DNA of 29,613 nucleotides from assembly GCA_045586995.1 (NCBI GenBank), contig JAZNBI010000063.1, positions 1-29,613 on the forward strand, in the 5' to 3' direction. Shown piece by piece: positions 7,650-16,149 of the stretch. Source of the stretch: JAZNBI01 sp045586995 (GTDB lineage: Bacteria; Bacillota; Clostridia; Oscillospirales; CAG-272). Positions within the stretch are counted from its first letter, which is position 1. Each line of letters opens with the position of its first letter. The translations under genes and the position numbers were made by a program. The notes under the pieces are model-generated. The model had not been told where the DNA came from. It saw only the letters and a program-made list of their open reading frames with translations, and searched no databases.

Positions 7650-7681
7650 AAGTATTGACTTAACCCACCAAAAAATATTCA
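7650..7681 (-). promoter_or_regulatory. Candidate SigF/SigG-type promoter for sigG
   Basis: On the minus strand TGAATA (7676-7681) and AATACTT (7650-7656) are 19 bp apart. They resemble the forespore sigma consensus (GHATR and CATNHTA) but the spacer is one base long and the -10 imperfect. No SigA promoter is visible in the 150-bp gap. Confidence 0.4.
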
Positions 7682-7712
7682 AAAATTCGGCATTGCAAGA
7701 TATTGGAAAAAC

Positions 7713-7761
7713 AAAAAAATGCCTGCAAAATAACTCGTATGAGTATTGCAAGCATCTTTTT
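7713..7761 (-). terminator. Terminator after rplS
   Basis: On the minus strand an imperfect 15-18 bp hairpin (arms 7719-7736 and 7741-7755, loop 7737-7740) is followed by a run of seven T (complement of 7713-7719). It lies 16 bp past the rplS stop and insulates sigG. Confidence 0.8.
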
Positions 7762-7776
7762 GTAAATTCTTTAAAA

Positions 7777-8118
7777 TCAGATCTTTTCCTTAACCTTGGA
7801 AGCTTTTCCGACTCTGTCACGAAGGTAGAAGAGCTTTGCACGTCTAACCTTACCGACACGAAGAATTTCAACCTTTTCAACGTTGGGCGAATGAATCGGG
7901 AATGTTTTTTCAACTCCGCAACCGTAAGAAACACGTCTTACGGTAAATGTTTCGGAAATTCCGCCACCGTGTCTTGCGATAACGGTTCCGTCAAACAACT
8001 GAATTCTTTCGCGCGCACCCTCTTTGATCTTGTTGTGAACACGTACTGTGTCACCGATTCTTATAACAGGTACATTCTCTTTAAGCTGCTCACTTGTAAA
8101 AGCCCTAATTGCATCCAT
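7777..8118 (-). CDS. rplS: 50S ribosomal protein L19
   Basis: L19 lies at the interface of the 30S and 50S subunits. At 113 residues it has the standard length, with family signatures IRIGDTVRVHNKIKEGARER, QLFDGTVIARHGGG, ETFTVRRVSYG, GVEKTFPIHSPNVEKVEILR and the C-terminal RRAKLFYLRDRVGKASKVKE. The start is placed at 8118 because of the strong AAGGAGGG site 7-8 nt upstream and the family N-terminus. The frame is open upstream, but that segment is the 5' leader. It is monocistronic here: promoter at 8204-8232 and terminator at 7713-7761. In many Firmicutes it follows trmD; that context is absent. Confidence 0.97.
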   Translation of the reverse strand: MDAIRAFTSEQLKENVPVIRIGDTVRVHNKIKEGARERIQLFDGTVIARHGGGISETFTVRRVSYGCGVEKTFPIHSPNVEKVEILRVGKVRRAKLFYLRDRVGKASKVKEKI

Positions 8119-8200
8119 AATTTGGCCCTCCTTAAAAATAGAACATTCATGCAGAGCATCGCAGAGGACTGTTCTTAATTGCGCAAAAACGCACATTGAG
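8119..8200 (-). ncRNA. Structured leader of rplS (candidate L19 leader)
   Basis: The predicted 5' untranslated region contains outer arms AGAACA/TGTTCT (8140-8145 with 8170-8175) enclosing GTCCTCTGCGATGCTCTGCA and its inner ATGC-TCT-GCAT hairpin. It ends at the ribosome site. An L19 autoregulatory leader is known in low-GC Firmicutes; assignment to that family is by position and stem layout only. Confidence 0.45.
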
Positions 8201-8203
8201 TGT

Positions 8204-8232
8204 ATTATACCACAATGTTTTTGTTTTTGCAA
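8204..8232 (-). promoter_or_regulatory. SigA promoter for rplS
   Basis: On the minus strand TTGCAA (8227-8232), 17 bp, perfect TATAAT (8204-8209) preceded by a TGG that gives a partial extended -10. It abuts the end of the flippase gene (stop at 8240). Confidence 0.8.
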
Positions 8233-8239
8233 TAGTTTT

Positions 8240-9652
8240 TTATTTTTTTATTTTTTTAATTACAATTCCAAATGCAATTCTTATTCCTCTTATAATTGCC
8301 CCCGCATTTACGGCTGTAATTAAAAGAATTATAAGAAGCTCCCATAATACCCAATATCGAATTTCAAAAACCATAATGAGCGCCTGTACCGTTGTAATAA
8401 TAATATTAAGCAACACCTTAAAATTATGAGTATCAAAGTGTATAAATCTTCTCGTATCAAGCATACGAATTATATAAACGATAAAATAGCTTGCAAATGT
8501 CGCGACCGCCGCGCCTTGAGCGCCCCATACAGGTATCAATAATACATTGAGCAAAATATTAACAAAAGCGCCGATTGCGGAGGTAATAAATGACATAATG
8601 CTTTTTTTGCGAAGAACATAAACGCTGCCCATAAACGTTACCATGCCCGCAAATACTGTTGATAAAAGCAATATCGGAATATATTGCCACGCAGAAAAAT
8701 AGCTTTCGTTAAAGAGTATGCGCGATAATATTTTTGAAAGCACGATAAGTCCCGAGCAGGCAAAAAATGAAATCGACAAAAAGCTGTCAAACACTCTTCC
8801 GAAAAACTCGGAGCGTTCCTTTTCTTCGGCGTCCGACATAATCGAAAACTGCCACGCCTCAATAAAAACGACGCATATAAGCGTTATTATTGTCGGGATT
8901 TTATACGCCGCAGAATAAAGTCCGTTTATACTCTCTCCGCAGATTCTATCCACAAGAAAACGGTCCGAAACATTTGTAACCCACCAAAATACAGAGGTCG
9001 GTATCATGGGAATACTGTATTTTAGCATCTGCTTTAAAAGCTTTGTCGATATTTTTTTGATATCAAATGAATTATAAAGCTTTGCGTAAAATATCAAAAA
9101 AGCGGTTACTAAAATATCTGCGACAACGACCGAAAGCACATAACCCACAACTCCCATGGAAAAGCCGATAAGGAATAAAATGTTAAATGCAATAGTGAGT
9201 ACGGTTCCTATTATACCCTGCACGGCAAAAAGCTTGATGTGACCGCAGGCGCGCAAAAACTGAGCGCACGCCAAATGAAGATTGGCGCTTATGACGTATA
9301 AAAAAATAAGCCAATTATAGCTGTCACGGGAATCGAAGAAAAATGAAATCGCAAGCATAACGGCAAAGAAAGCAACTGATGAAAAAATTATTATTCCTAT
9401 ACCCGATGAAAAAACCGTTTTCTTGTCGATCTCTCTGTCAAATGTAAAGCGAAATATAGCATCGCAAATTCCGATGCACACAAGAGGCATCAACAAATTG
9501 GCACTTTGCGAAATAAGCTCCGCATCTCCGAACTCTCCCGTGGAAAGATATGCGGTGTATAGCGGCATCATTAAAAACACCAATATCTTTGACGAAAAGG
9601 TTCCGAGCCCTATAATAAACGTATTCGATAACAATTTCCCGTATTTATCCAT
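8240..9652 (-). CDS. Polysaccharide/lipid-linked oligosaccharide flippase (Wzx/MVF superfamily)
   Basis: This 470-residue polytopic membrane protein has about 12-14 hydrophobic segments. It opens with NTFIIGLGTFSSKILVFLMM, PLYTAYLSTGEFGDAELI, the typical N-terminus of the oligosaccharide flippase family (Pfam Polysacc_synt). Such proteins move undecaprenyl-linked sugars across the membrane for capsule, teichoic acid or peptidoglycan-associated polymers. No glycosyltransferase lies beside it, so the polymer is unknown. The start at 9652 follows TTGGAGTTGAATT. Alternatives in the same superfamily are MATE and MurJ, but sequence order fits Wzx better. It is transcribed alone, with the rplS promoter immediately downstream. 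Confidence 0.85.
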   Translation of the reverse strand: MDKYGKLLSNTFIIGLGTFSSKILVFLMMPLYTAYLSTGEFGDAELISQSANLLMPLVCIGICDAIFRFTFDREIDKKTVFSSGIGIIIFSSVAFFAVMLAISFFFDSRDSYNWLIFLYVISANLHLACAQFLRACGHIKLFAVQGIIGTVLTIAFNILFLIGFSMGVVGYVLSVVVADILVTAFLIFYAKLYNSFDIKKISTKLLKQMLKYSIPMIPTSVFWWVTNVSDRFLVDRICGESINGLYSAAYKIPTIITLICVVFIEAWQFSIMSDAEEKERSEFFGRVFDSFLSISFFACSGLIVLSKILSRILFNESYFSAWQYIPILLLSTVFAGMVTFMGSVYVLRKKSIMSFITSAIGAFVNILLNVLLIPVWGAQGAAVATFASYFIVYIIRMLDTRRFIHFDTHNFKVLLNIIITTVQALIMVFEIRYWVLWELLIILLITAVNAGAIIRGIRIAFGIVIKKIKK

Positions 9653-9679
9653 AATTCAACTCCAAGCTTTTCTATATTA

Positions 9680-9708
9680 TTTTTAACACAAAAAATATCA
9701 TTAGTCAA
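9680..9708 (-). promoter_or_regulatory. Possible promoter for the flippase gene
   Basis: On the minus strand TTGACT (9703-9708), 17 bp, then TAAAAA (9680-9685). The -35 is good, the -10 weak. Confidence 0.4.
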
Positions 9709-9727
9709 GTAAAAAAGAAAAAATATT

Positions 9728-9769
9728 AAAAAAGACTGCCGCAAATGCTCACTATGCAATGCAGCAGTC
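9728..9769 (-). terminator. Terminator of the glycogen operon
   Basis: On the minus strand GACTGCTGCA and TGCGGCAGTC form an imperfect stem (9734-9769) followed by six T and a second T-rich run. It lies 70 bp beyond the glgD stop. Confidence 0.75.
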
Positions 9770-9839
9770 ATTTTAATTTAAATTTTACAGTTCGAATATA
9801 TAATCCACCTGATTTCCGATTTCATAAAATAAGACGTTA

Positions 9840-10985
9840 TTATACTACTGTATTTTGCTCAATATAAATAGGAACGGAGGCGTGTCCGGAAATATTTATA
9901 TTGTCACGAATACTTACATTTTTATCGGCAATAGCACAGCACACCGACGAATTTTGACCGATATATGTGTTTCTGAATACAATGGAATCTTTAACTACTG
10001 CGCCCTTTGATATTCGAGCGCCCCCGAAAACAATAGAATTTTCCACCCTGCCTTCTATTATACATCCGTCGCCTACTATCGAATGTCGCACAAAGCTTTC
10101 TTTGCCGTATTTTGCCGGAGGTCTGCTTTCAACCTTTGTATATATCGGAGCGTTTTCGTTGCAGAATATTTCATCGCGTATTGACTTACTGTTCAAAAAC
10201 TCCATACTGCATCGGTAATATTCCCTAAGAGAACTTACGTTCATAAAGCTGTTTGCATAGCGATATATAAAAAATTTGTCGGACTTCATATTTTTCATAA
10301 TAATATCTTCTGAAAATGATTGATATCCATGCGAAATAGCATCATCAACTCTTTCGACGAGATATTTTTTATTTGCCACCCAAATATTAAGATTAACGTC
10401 ACACACTTTGCCACATTGTGCACCGTCGCCGGTTATTCTGAATATATCGCATATCCTGCCCTCTTGATTTGAGCTTATACCCTCTCGGTCAGCAGAATCA
10501 AGTGACGAAAGCTCGACACTTTTAACTGCCATGGTTATATCTGCATTTCTTTCTATATGATATTCGACGATTTTCTTTATATTTATATTGCAAACCACAT
10601 CGCAGTCACACAGAACCACGTATTCCTGTCTTATATCCGCAAGCGAGGCATATATGCTCTTGAGCGCATCAAGCCGAGAGGTATACAGCTCGTTTGAAAA
10701 ATTGGCGTAAGAGGTTATATACGGCGGCAATATTCTTATACCGCCCGAATGTCTTGCCAGATCCCAATCCTTGCCCGAGCCGATATGCTCCATAAGCGAA
10801 TGATAATTATGATGAACGATAACGCTTATATCATTTATTCCCGCATTTACCATATTTGAAATCGGAAAGTCAACAAGACGATAATGACCGCCAAATGGTA
10901 TCGACGCCATAGTACGGTTTTTTGTCAATTCGGGAATACTTTTATCGTGTATATTTGAAAAAATAACACCCGCTACATTATTCAT
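9840..10985 (-). CDS. glgD: Glucose-1-phosphate adenylyltransferase subunit GlgD
   Basis: GlgD is the GlgC-like, mostly regulatory subunit that pairs with GlgC in Firmicutes ADP-glucose pyrophosphorylase. The 381-residue protein starts MNNVAGVIFSNIHDKSIPEL, where the catalytic GG-x-G-x-RL loop of GlgC is replaced, as expected for GlgD. It retains ASIPFGGHYRLVDFPISNMV and a C-terminal left-handed beta-helix (VENSIVFGGARISKGAVVKD). The start at 10985 follows GGGAGGTAAACGA, and it overlaps the glgC stop by 8 bp (ATGAATAA), implying translational coupling. It is the last gene of the glgB-glgC-glgD unit and is followed by a terminator. Confidence 0.94.
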   Translation of the reverse strand: MNNVAGVIFSNIHDKSIPELTKNRTMASIPFGGHYRLVDFPISNMVNAGINDISVIVHHNYHSLMEHIGSGKDWDLARHSGGIRILPPYITSYANFSNELYTSRLDALKSIYASLADIRQEYVVLCDCDVVCNINIKKIVEYHIERNADITMAVKSVELSSLDSADREGISSNQEGRICDIFRITGDGAQCGKVCDVNLNIWVANKKYLVERVDDAISHGYQSFSEDIIMKNMKSDKFFIYRYANSFMNVSSLREYYRCSMEFLNSKSIRDEIFCNENAPIYTKVESRPPAKYGKESFVRHSIVGDGCIIEGRVENSIVFGGARISKGAVVKDSIVFRNTYIGQNSSVCCAIADKNVSIRDNINISGHASVPIYIEQNTVV

Positions 10986-12180
10986 TTCGTTTACCTCCCG
11001 ACCTCGATTCGGATACATCGGCAAAAATATGCTCTCCGCCGCACACGATCTTTCCGTCATCCACTACGGCAGAGCTTCCTATCACACATATTTTTCCGCC
11101 GCTTTCTCTTGGACTTCCTATCTGAGCATTTTTCCCGATTGTGCAGTCACTGTCCACAATCGAATAATAGACCGAGGTACACGGCATTATAACCGTATTA
11201 CTCATAATGACAGAATCCTTTACATACGCGCCCTCGGCAATTTTAACATTTTCAAATATAACCGAATTTTCCACTCTGCCAAGCACCTCGCAGCCCACTG
11301 TGATAATAGAGTTGCAAACACTTGCCTCCTCTCCTATAAATTGAGGAGGTAACGAAGCGTTGCGAGAAAAAACTCTCAAATTATCCGAGCTGTATAGGTC
11401 GAAAACAGGTGTTTCTCCCAACAAGTCCATATTCGCCTCCCAATAGCTTTCGGGCGTGCCGACATCCTTCCAATATCCATTATGCCGATATGCATATAAT
11501 TTAACCATATCCGAAAGCATTTTCGGTATAACGTCCTTTCCAAAGTCATTGGAAGAACGGGCATCCGCTTCGTCGGATATCAAATATTCCTTTAATATAG
11601 AATAGTTAAAAATATATATACCCATTGAAGCCAAGGTGCTTTTGGGCTTCTTTGGCTTTTCTTCGAAGTCGCGTATCCTTCCCGAATCGTCACACTTCAA
11701 TATTCCAAAGCGCGAGGCACTCTCATAAGGCACGTCGATAACCGCCACCGAACATTCCGCCCCCTGTTTTTTATGAAAATCCAGCATTTTGGAATAATCC
11801 ATACGGTATATATGGTCTCCCGAAAGCACCAAAACGTATTCGGGTGAATATTTATCCAAAAAATCAAAGTTTTGATAGATAGCATTTGCGGTTCCCTTAT
11901 ACCATCCGTTTTTCTTTTTTCCCTGATAGGGTGGCAGAATAAACGCGCCCCCGCAATTTTTGTCTAAATCCCACGGCTGTCCGTTTCCGATATATTCATT
12001 AAGCGCCAACGGCTGATATTGCGTGAGAACCCCTACCGTGTCAATTCCCGAATTAACACAGTTTGAAAGCGTAAAATCAATTATTTTATATTTACCGCCA
12101 AACGCCACCGCCGGCTTTGCGTTTTTGTCGGTGAGTGCAGACAGTCGGCTGCCCTTTCCGCCCGCGAGCAGCATCGCCAC
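10978..12180 (-). CDS. glgC: Glucose-1-phosphate adenylyltransferase catalytic subunit GlgC (start uncertain)
   Basis: GlgC makes ADP-glucose from ATP and glucose-1-phosphate, the committed step of glycogen synthesis. Motifs: AMLLAGGKGSRLSALT (nucleotide loop), KPAVAFGGKYKIIDF, GTANAIYQN, LVLSGDHIYRMDY (metal-binding Asp), FEEKPKKPKS (sugar-phosphate Lys), and a C-terminal beta-helix. The annotated GTG at 12180 yields MAMLLAGG. However, the in-frame codons upstream encode CKKECVAMLLAGG, the usual GlgC opening, with no ATG, GTG or TTG before the in-frame stop at 12238-12240. An ATG overlapping the glgB stop (12215) lies in another frame, and one extra A in the A6 run (12187-12192) would join it to glgC. 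The length of 400 is normal. Confidence 0.92.
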   Translation of the reverse strand: MAMLLAGGKGSRLSALTDKNAKPAVAFGGKYKIIDFTLSNCVNSGIDTVGVLTQYQPLALNEYIGNGQPWDLDKNCGGAFILPPYQGKKKNGWYKGTANAIYQNFDFLDKYSPEYVLVLSGDHIYRMDYSKMLDFHKKQGAECSVAVIDVPYESASRFGILKCDDSGRIRDFEEKPKKPKSTLASMGIYIFNYSILKEYLISDEADARSSNDFGKDVIPKMLSDMVKLYAYRHNGYWKDVGTPESYWEANMDLLGETPVFDLYSSDNLRVFSRNASLPPQFIGEEASVCNSIITVGCEVLGRVENSVIFENVKIAEGAYVKDSVIMSNTVIMPCTSVYYSIVDSDCTIGKNAQIGSPRESGGKICVIGSSAVVDDGKIVCGGEHIFADVSESRSGGKRNE

Positions 12181-12211
12181 GCACTCTTTTTTGCATCTTG
12201 TATTGATAGTA

Positions 12212-14173
12212 TCATCCCCCTTCTTTACTTGATATTGTTAAATCGTCCTCTATGATCATATTAAAGGAAGGCGCCGCCTCGAAAAAGCTTGCCGACAGCG
12301 GCGGGATCGAGCATTTTATAAAGCATCTTCCGTGTTCCCCGGCAACAGGTATATTTTCAGATTTATTTGCCGATGCTCCCCCGTATTTATGAAAATCACT
12401 TGAAAACGAGCATATATAATACTTATTCATCGGATTAACATCTATTTCAAAATCCGTATATGGTGCATCCGAAAAGTTAAATATACATATAATTTCATCT
12501 CCGCGAGAATTATATCTGCGAAAAGCAAGCACAGAATTTTCAGAAAGCGATGCATTTATCCATGAAAATCCGCTCCACGAAAAATCCAACTCCCAAAATG
12601 CCGATTTTGAAAGATAAAATTTATTGAGTTCCTTAATATAATCTGAAAGCTGACTATGCGTCGGATAATCCTTTAAAAACCATTCAAGCTGATTTTGATG
12701 ATCCCATTCCCTGAATTGACCAAACTCACACCCCATAAATCCGAGCTTTTTACCGGGATGCGCCATCATATAACCGAAAAATGTACGCACACCTGCGAAT
12801 TTTTGTTCATAGTTTCCCGCCATTTTATCAATCAGCGATTTTTTGCCGTGTACTACCTCATCGTGTGAAACAGGCAATATAAAATTTTCGCTGAATGCAT
12901 AGGTCATTGAGAAAATGAGCTTGTTATATTTAGAGCATCTTTGCGAAAAATCCGTCGATATATACTCGAGTATATCGTTTGACCAGCCCATATTCCACTT
13001 AAGATTGAATCCGAGCCCGTTTGCGGATGCGGGACAGGTCACCATCGGCCATGCAGTTGATTCTTCAGCTATCATCAGTACGTCAGGCATTTCCCCAAAA
13101 ACCGCCGTATTTAGCTTTTTAAAAAATTCAATTGCTTCAAGATTTTGATTTCCGCCGAATATATTCGGCTTCCATTCTCCGTCGCGGCGGTCATAGTCCA
13201 AATAAAGCATTGATGCCACAGCGTCGACACGGAGTCCGTCTATATGAAACTCACGGAACCAATACAAAGCGTTTGATATAAGAAAGGATCTAACCTCTGC
13301 TTTTCCCAAATTGAAATATCTTGTTCCCCAATTTTCGCTCTCAAATCTTTCATCCTCGACGTATTCATATAAGCGTCCGCCGTCAAAATCCGCAAGCCCA
13401 TGCTCGTCTTTCGGAAAATGCGCGGGCACCCAATCGAGAATAACTCCTATTCCCGCTTTATGCATGGCATCAACAAAATATCGAAAATCATCCGGAGTTC
13501 CGTAACGCGATGTGGGTGCATAATACCCCGTCACCTGATATCCCCAAGAGCCGTCATAAGGATATTCCGAAATAGGCATAAGCTCAACGTGGGTATATCC
13601 CATTTCGGTCACATATTTAACCAAAAGATCTGCAATTTGGCGGTAATTTAAATATGCGTCTGCGTTTTTCATCCACGAGCCAACGTGAAATTCGTATATA
13701 TTCAACGGAAAAGGGTAAAAACCGAGCTTGCTTTCAAATTTTTCCTTTCGCTTGCAAATCCATTCCTCATCCTGCCAGGAATATGAATTTTCCGTGCATA
13801 TTACCGATGCAGTATTGCACCCCCATTCACTCTGTTTAGCATAAGGATCCGCTTTGAGAACCGAGCGCTTCGAGCTCGTTATCTTATATTTATATTTCAT
13901 TCCCTCCAAGGAGCTTTCCGACTCTATAAACGCCTCCCAAACACCGCCTTCGGTAACCTTCATCATAGGGATCCCCTTCCAATCCGAAAAATCACCTACA
14001 ATATCTACATATATAGCATTGGGAGCGAATACTCTGAACGTATACGAATATCGATTTTCATCAGTGATTTTATTAACACCCAGATAATCGTATGCGCGTG
14101 TGCTTGTACCCTCGTGAAAATAAAAAGCATCCTTGCTTTCGCTATTCACCGCAGCTTTATTTTTTAACTTCAT
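12212..14173 (-). CDS. glgB: 1,4-alpha-glucan branching enzyme
   Basis: GlgB transfers short alpha-1,4 chains to 6-positions, branching glycogen. The 653-residue protein has an N-terminal CBM48 sandwich (YTFRVFAPNAIYVDIVGDFSDW near residue 45). The GH13 barrel carries the four conserved regions: DWVPAHFP near 250, GLRVDAVASM near 315 with the nucleophile Asp, MIAEES near 368 with the acid/base Glu, and VSHDEVVHGKKSL near 438. An all-beta C-terminal domain follows. HVELMPISEYPYDGSWGYQ is a branching-enzyme hallmark. The start at 14173 follows GAGAGGGAAAA. It is the first gene of the glycogen unit and its stop overlaps an out-of-frame ATG next to glgC. Glycogen synthase (glgA) and phosphorylase are not in this window. 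Confidence 0.96.
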   Translation of the reverse strand: MKLKNKAAVNSESKDAFYFHEGTSTRAYDYLGVNKITDENRYSYTFRVFAPNAIYVDIVGDFSDWKGIPMMKVTEGGVWEAFIESESSLEGMKYKYKITSSKRSVLKADPYAKQSEWGCNTASVICTENSYSWQDEEWICKRKEKFESKLGFYPFPLNIYEFHVGSWMKNADAYLNYRQIADLLVKYVTEMGYTHVELMPISEYPYDGSWGYQVTGYYAPTSRYGTPDDFRYFVDAMHKAGIGVILDWVPAHFPKDEHGLADFDGGRLYEYVEDERFESENWGTRYFNLGKAEVRSFLISNALYWFREFHIDGLRVDAVASMLYLDYDRRDGEWKPNIFGGNQNLEAIEFFKKLNTAVFGEMPDVLMIAEESTAWPMVTCPASANGLGFNLKWNMGWSNDILEYISTDFSQRCSKYNKLIFSMTYAFSENFILPVSHDEVVHGKKSLIDKMAGNYEQKFAGVRTFFGYMMAHPGKKLGFMGCEFGQFREWDHQNQLEWFLKDYPTHSQLSDYIKELNKFYLSKSAFWELDFSWSGFSWINASLSENSVLAFRRYNSRGDEIICIFNFSDAPYTDFEIDVNPMNKYYICSFSSDFHKYGGASANKSENIPVAGEHGRCFIKCSIPPLSASFFEAAPSFNMIIEDDLTISSKEGG

Positions 14174-14311
14174 TTTTCCCTCTCTTTTAATAGTTTTGAA
14201 ATTTATTTTGAACTATATATACAAACATAATCATTATATTAAAAGGATACGTTAAAAATGCACGAAATATGTTGCCTCTATTTTTTATTTTTTGCTATTT
14301 TTAGAAATAAG

Positions 14312-14362
14312 AAAAAACGAAGTCAGCCGAGTAAAAAATTTACTCGGCTGACTTCGTTTTTT
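14312..14362 (-). terminator. Terminator after the RNA methyltransferase gene
   Basis: A perfect 24-bp stem (14312-14335 with 14339-14362) and 3-nt loop end in six T on the minus strand. The stem includes GAAGTCAGCCGAGTAAA. It is nearly symmetrical, so it would work on either strand, and it separates the methyltransferase from glgB. Confidence 0.93.
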
Positions 14363-14373
14363 TAAAAATATAT

Positions 14374-15507
14374 TTATTTTTTATCCTTTGGCTTGAAAAA
14401 TTGATAAAAATTACAAGGAACCATACCGTTATAAAGCTTTCGAACCTTGTCGGCTCGCTTGCCGTACAGCTCCTGAAAATTTTCACACGAGGTGATGATA
14501 TATATCTGCCAAGGATAAAAATCCGAAAAGGTTTTTCCCATGCCTCGATAAAGCTCTCGGACGCTTGATATATTCATCATTCTCTCACCGTACGGAGGAT
14601 TGCAGATAATAGTTCCGCGTCTGTCCGGCTTTTTTATTTTTGTAGCGTCCTCACGAAAAAATTTAATATTTTTATCAACTCCGGCACGCCTTGCGTTTTC
14701 GGATGCATAACCCAGAACCGCCTCGTCAATGTCCGAGGCGAAAGCTTCAAAGTCGGATTGATATTTTATGTTTGATTCTGCTTTCTCACGAGCATTTTTC
14801 CAAATTTTTTCGGAAAAACAGTTAAATTTTTCGGCGGCAAAATCCCGATAAAGTCCGGGGGCACGGCAGGTCATCATCATTGCCGCCTCAATGGCTATAG
14901 TTCCCGAGCCGCAAAAAGGGTCCCAAAGCAATATATCATCACGCAAATGAGCCGACCGCACCAGCGCGGCGGCAAGCGTTTCGCGAATCGGAGCAGCTCC
15001 TGCAGCAGGACGGTATCCCCTTTTGTGAAGAGGCACTCCGCTCGTATCTATCATCAGCGTTGCAATATCCTTGAATATAAAAAATTCTATTTGATATTTT
15101 ATTCCGCTGTCCTCGGGAAGCCAATTTATTCCGTATTTTGAAGAAAGTCGGTCTGCCGTTGCTTTTTTTATAATACTTTGGCAGTCGGGTACCGAAAACA
15201 AGGTGCTTTTTATACAATGTCCCTTTACCGGAAAAGCATCTTCTTTACCGATGAAATTTTCCCATTCGAGTTCGCGAACTCCGTCAAAAAGCTCTGTATA
15301 CGTTCTCGCGGGAAAGCTTCCGAGCTTTATAAAAATATGCTCACAAAAGCGAAAATTTACGTTAGCGTCGGCAACTCCATCTCCGTCTGCCTCAAAGGTC
15401 ACTCTGCCGTCTATCGTTTCTATTCTCTTAAATCCCAGCGAATCTATTTCTTCGCCAAGAAATTTTTCGAGCCCGAAAAGACACGTGGCAACAAATTGCA
15501 TTTTCAT
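14374..15507 (-). CDS. THUMP-domain class I SAM-dependent RNA methyltransferase (RlmL/YpsC-like)
   Basis: This cytoplasmic 377-residue enzyme probably methylates 23S rRNA guanine at N2. Residues 1 to about 55 are a ferredoxin-like segment, a THUMP domain covers about 60-160, and the Rossmann methyltransferase domain starts near 165. The SAM-binding motif is LLWDPFCGSGTIAIEAAMMM near 195. ASDIDEAVLGYASENA (near 258) is the acidic motif, and the catalytic NPPYGERM near 306 is typical of N-methylating enzymes. Length and layout match Bacillus YpsC, smaller than the fused E. coli RlmKL. The start overlaps the acetyltransferase stop by 4 bp (ATGA), so it is the second gene of that unit. The exact target base is inferred from family membership. 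Confidence 0.88.
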   Translation of the reverse strand: MKMQFVATCLFGLEKFLGEEIDSLGFKRIETIDGRVTFEADGDGVADANVNFRFCEHIFIKLGSFPARTYTELFDGVRELEWENFIGKEDAFPVKGHCIKSTLFSVPDCQSIIKKATADRLSSKYGINWLPEDSGIKYQIEFFIFKDIATLMIDTSGVPLHKRGYRPAAGAAPIRETLAAALVRSAHLRDDILLWDPFCGSGTIAIEAAMMMTCRAPGLYRDFAAEKFNCFSEKIWKNAREKAESNIKYQSDFEAFASDIDEAVLGYASENARRAGVDKNIKFFREDATKIKKPDRRGTIICNPPYGERMMNISSVRELYRGMGKTFSDFYPWQIYIITSCENFQELYGKRADKVRKLYNGMVPCNFYQFFKPKDKK

Positions 15508-16103
15508 AATTGAATTTTCCGTTCCTGTAATTGATTATAATATTCGTCCTTCAATATTGCGCACATACCGATATCGCGATATTCGCCCTTGACCAACATA
15601 TATTTTTTGTGTATTCCCTCAAACGTCATTCCAACCTTTTCCATAACACGTCGGGAAGCGGCGTTTCCGTCTATGTAGCGCGCCTCTATACGATTTAGAG
15701 ATAAGCGTTCAAATCCGAAACGCATAACCTCATTCAGCGCCTCGGGAGCAATTCCTCTACCTCTGTAAATAGGATTTATGACATAGCCCACCTCGCCGAT
15801 ATTATTAGCAAAATCAAAGCGAGAAAATCCGCACGTACCTATCATTTTATTTTCGGGAAGATATATAAGCGCCCAATCGTAAAAATCCCCCATCGCGTAA
15901 TGAGAACCTATATATTCAAGATATTCTTTTGTATATTCTTGATTTATATGCGGGCTCCACGACAAAAATTTCGTACAGTCGGCTCGTGAGGCGTATTGAT
16001 ACATATCCGCGCTGTCGGAAACCAGCATTTTTCTCATCAAAAGTCGCTCGGTACGCAACTCTGGGAGGTGCGAAAATATTCTGTAAATCGATTCTTTTTT
16101 CAA
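15504..16103 (-). CDS. GNAT-family N-acetyltransferase (RimJ/RimL type)
   Basis: The protein carries the GNAT fold elements TERLLMRKMLVSDS (beta1), MIGTCGFSRFD, NIGEVGYVINPIYRGRGIAPEAL (acetyl-CoA pyrophosphate loop, here RGRGIA), and LNRIEARYIDGNAASRRVMEKVGM with the RimJ/L C-terminus. It would acetylate a protein N-terminus or small amine; the substrate is unknown. I place the start at TTG 16103 because AAGAGGT lies 7 nt upstream of it. A TTG at 16112 in the same frame overlaps that ribosome site and would add three residues. It is the first gene of the unit with the RNA methyltransferase. Confidence 0.85.
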   Translation of the reverse strand: MKKESIYRIFSHLPELRTERLLMRKMLVSDSADMYQYASRADCTKFLSWSPHINQEYTKEYLEYIGSHYAMGDFYDWALIYLPENKMIGTCGFSRFDFANNIGEVGYVINPIYRGRGIAPEALNEVMRFGFERLSLNRIEARYIDGNAASRRVMEKVGMTFEGIHKKYMLVKGEYRDIGMCAILKDEYYNQLQERKIQL

Positions 16104-16149
16104 AACCGTCAACCTCTTATTTAAAGATAAAGTTCAATAAGACTTTTCT

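Noticed and set aside
7612..8178. 188-codon plus-strand frame across the sigG upstream region and rplS
   Set aside because: It covers the rplS terminator and the coding strand of L19 in antisense. No start signal or domain supports it.
8119..8232. N-terminal extension of L19 in the same frame
   Set aside because: The extension overlaps the promoter and leader hairpin, and L19 family members begin at the Met at 8118 with the strong AAGGAGGG site.
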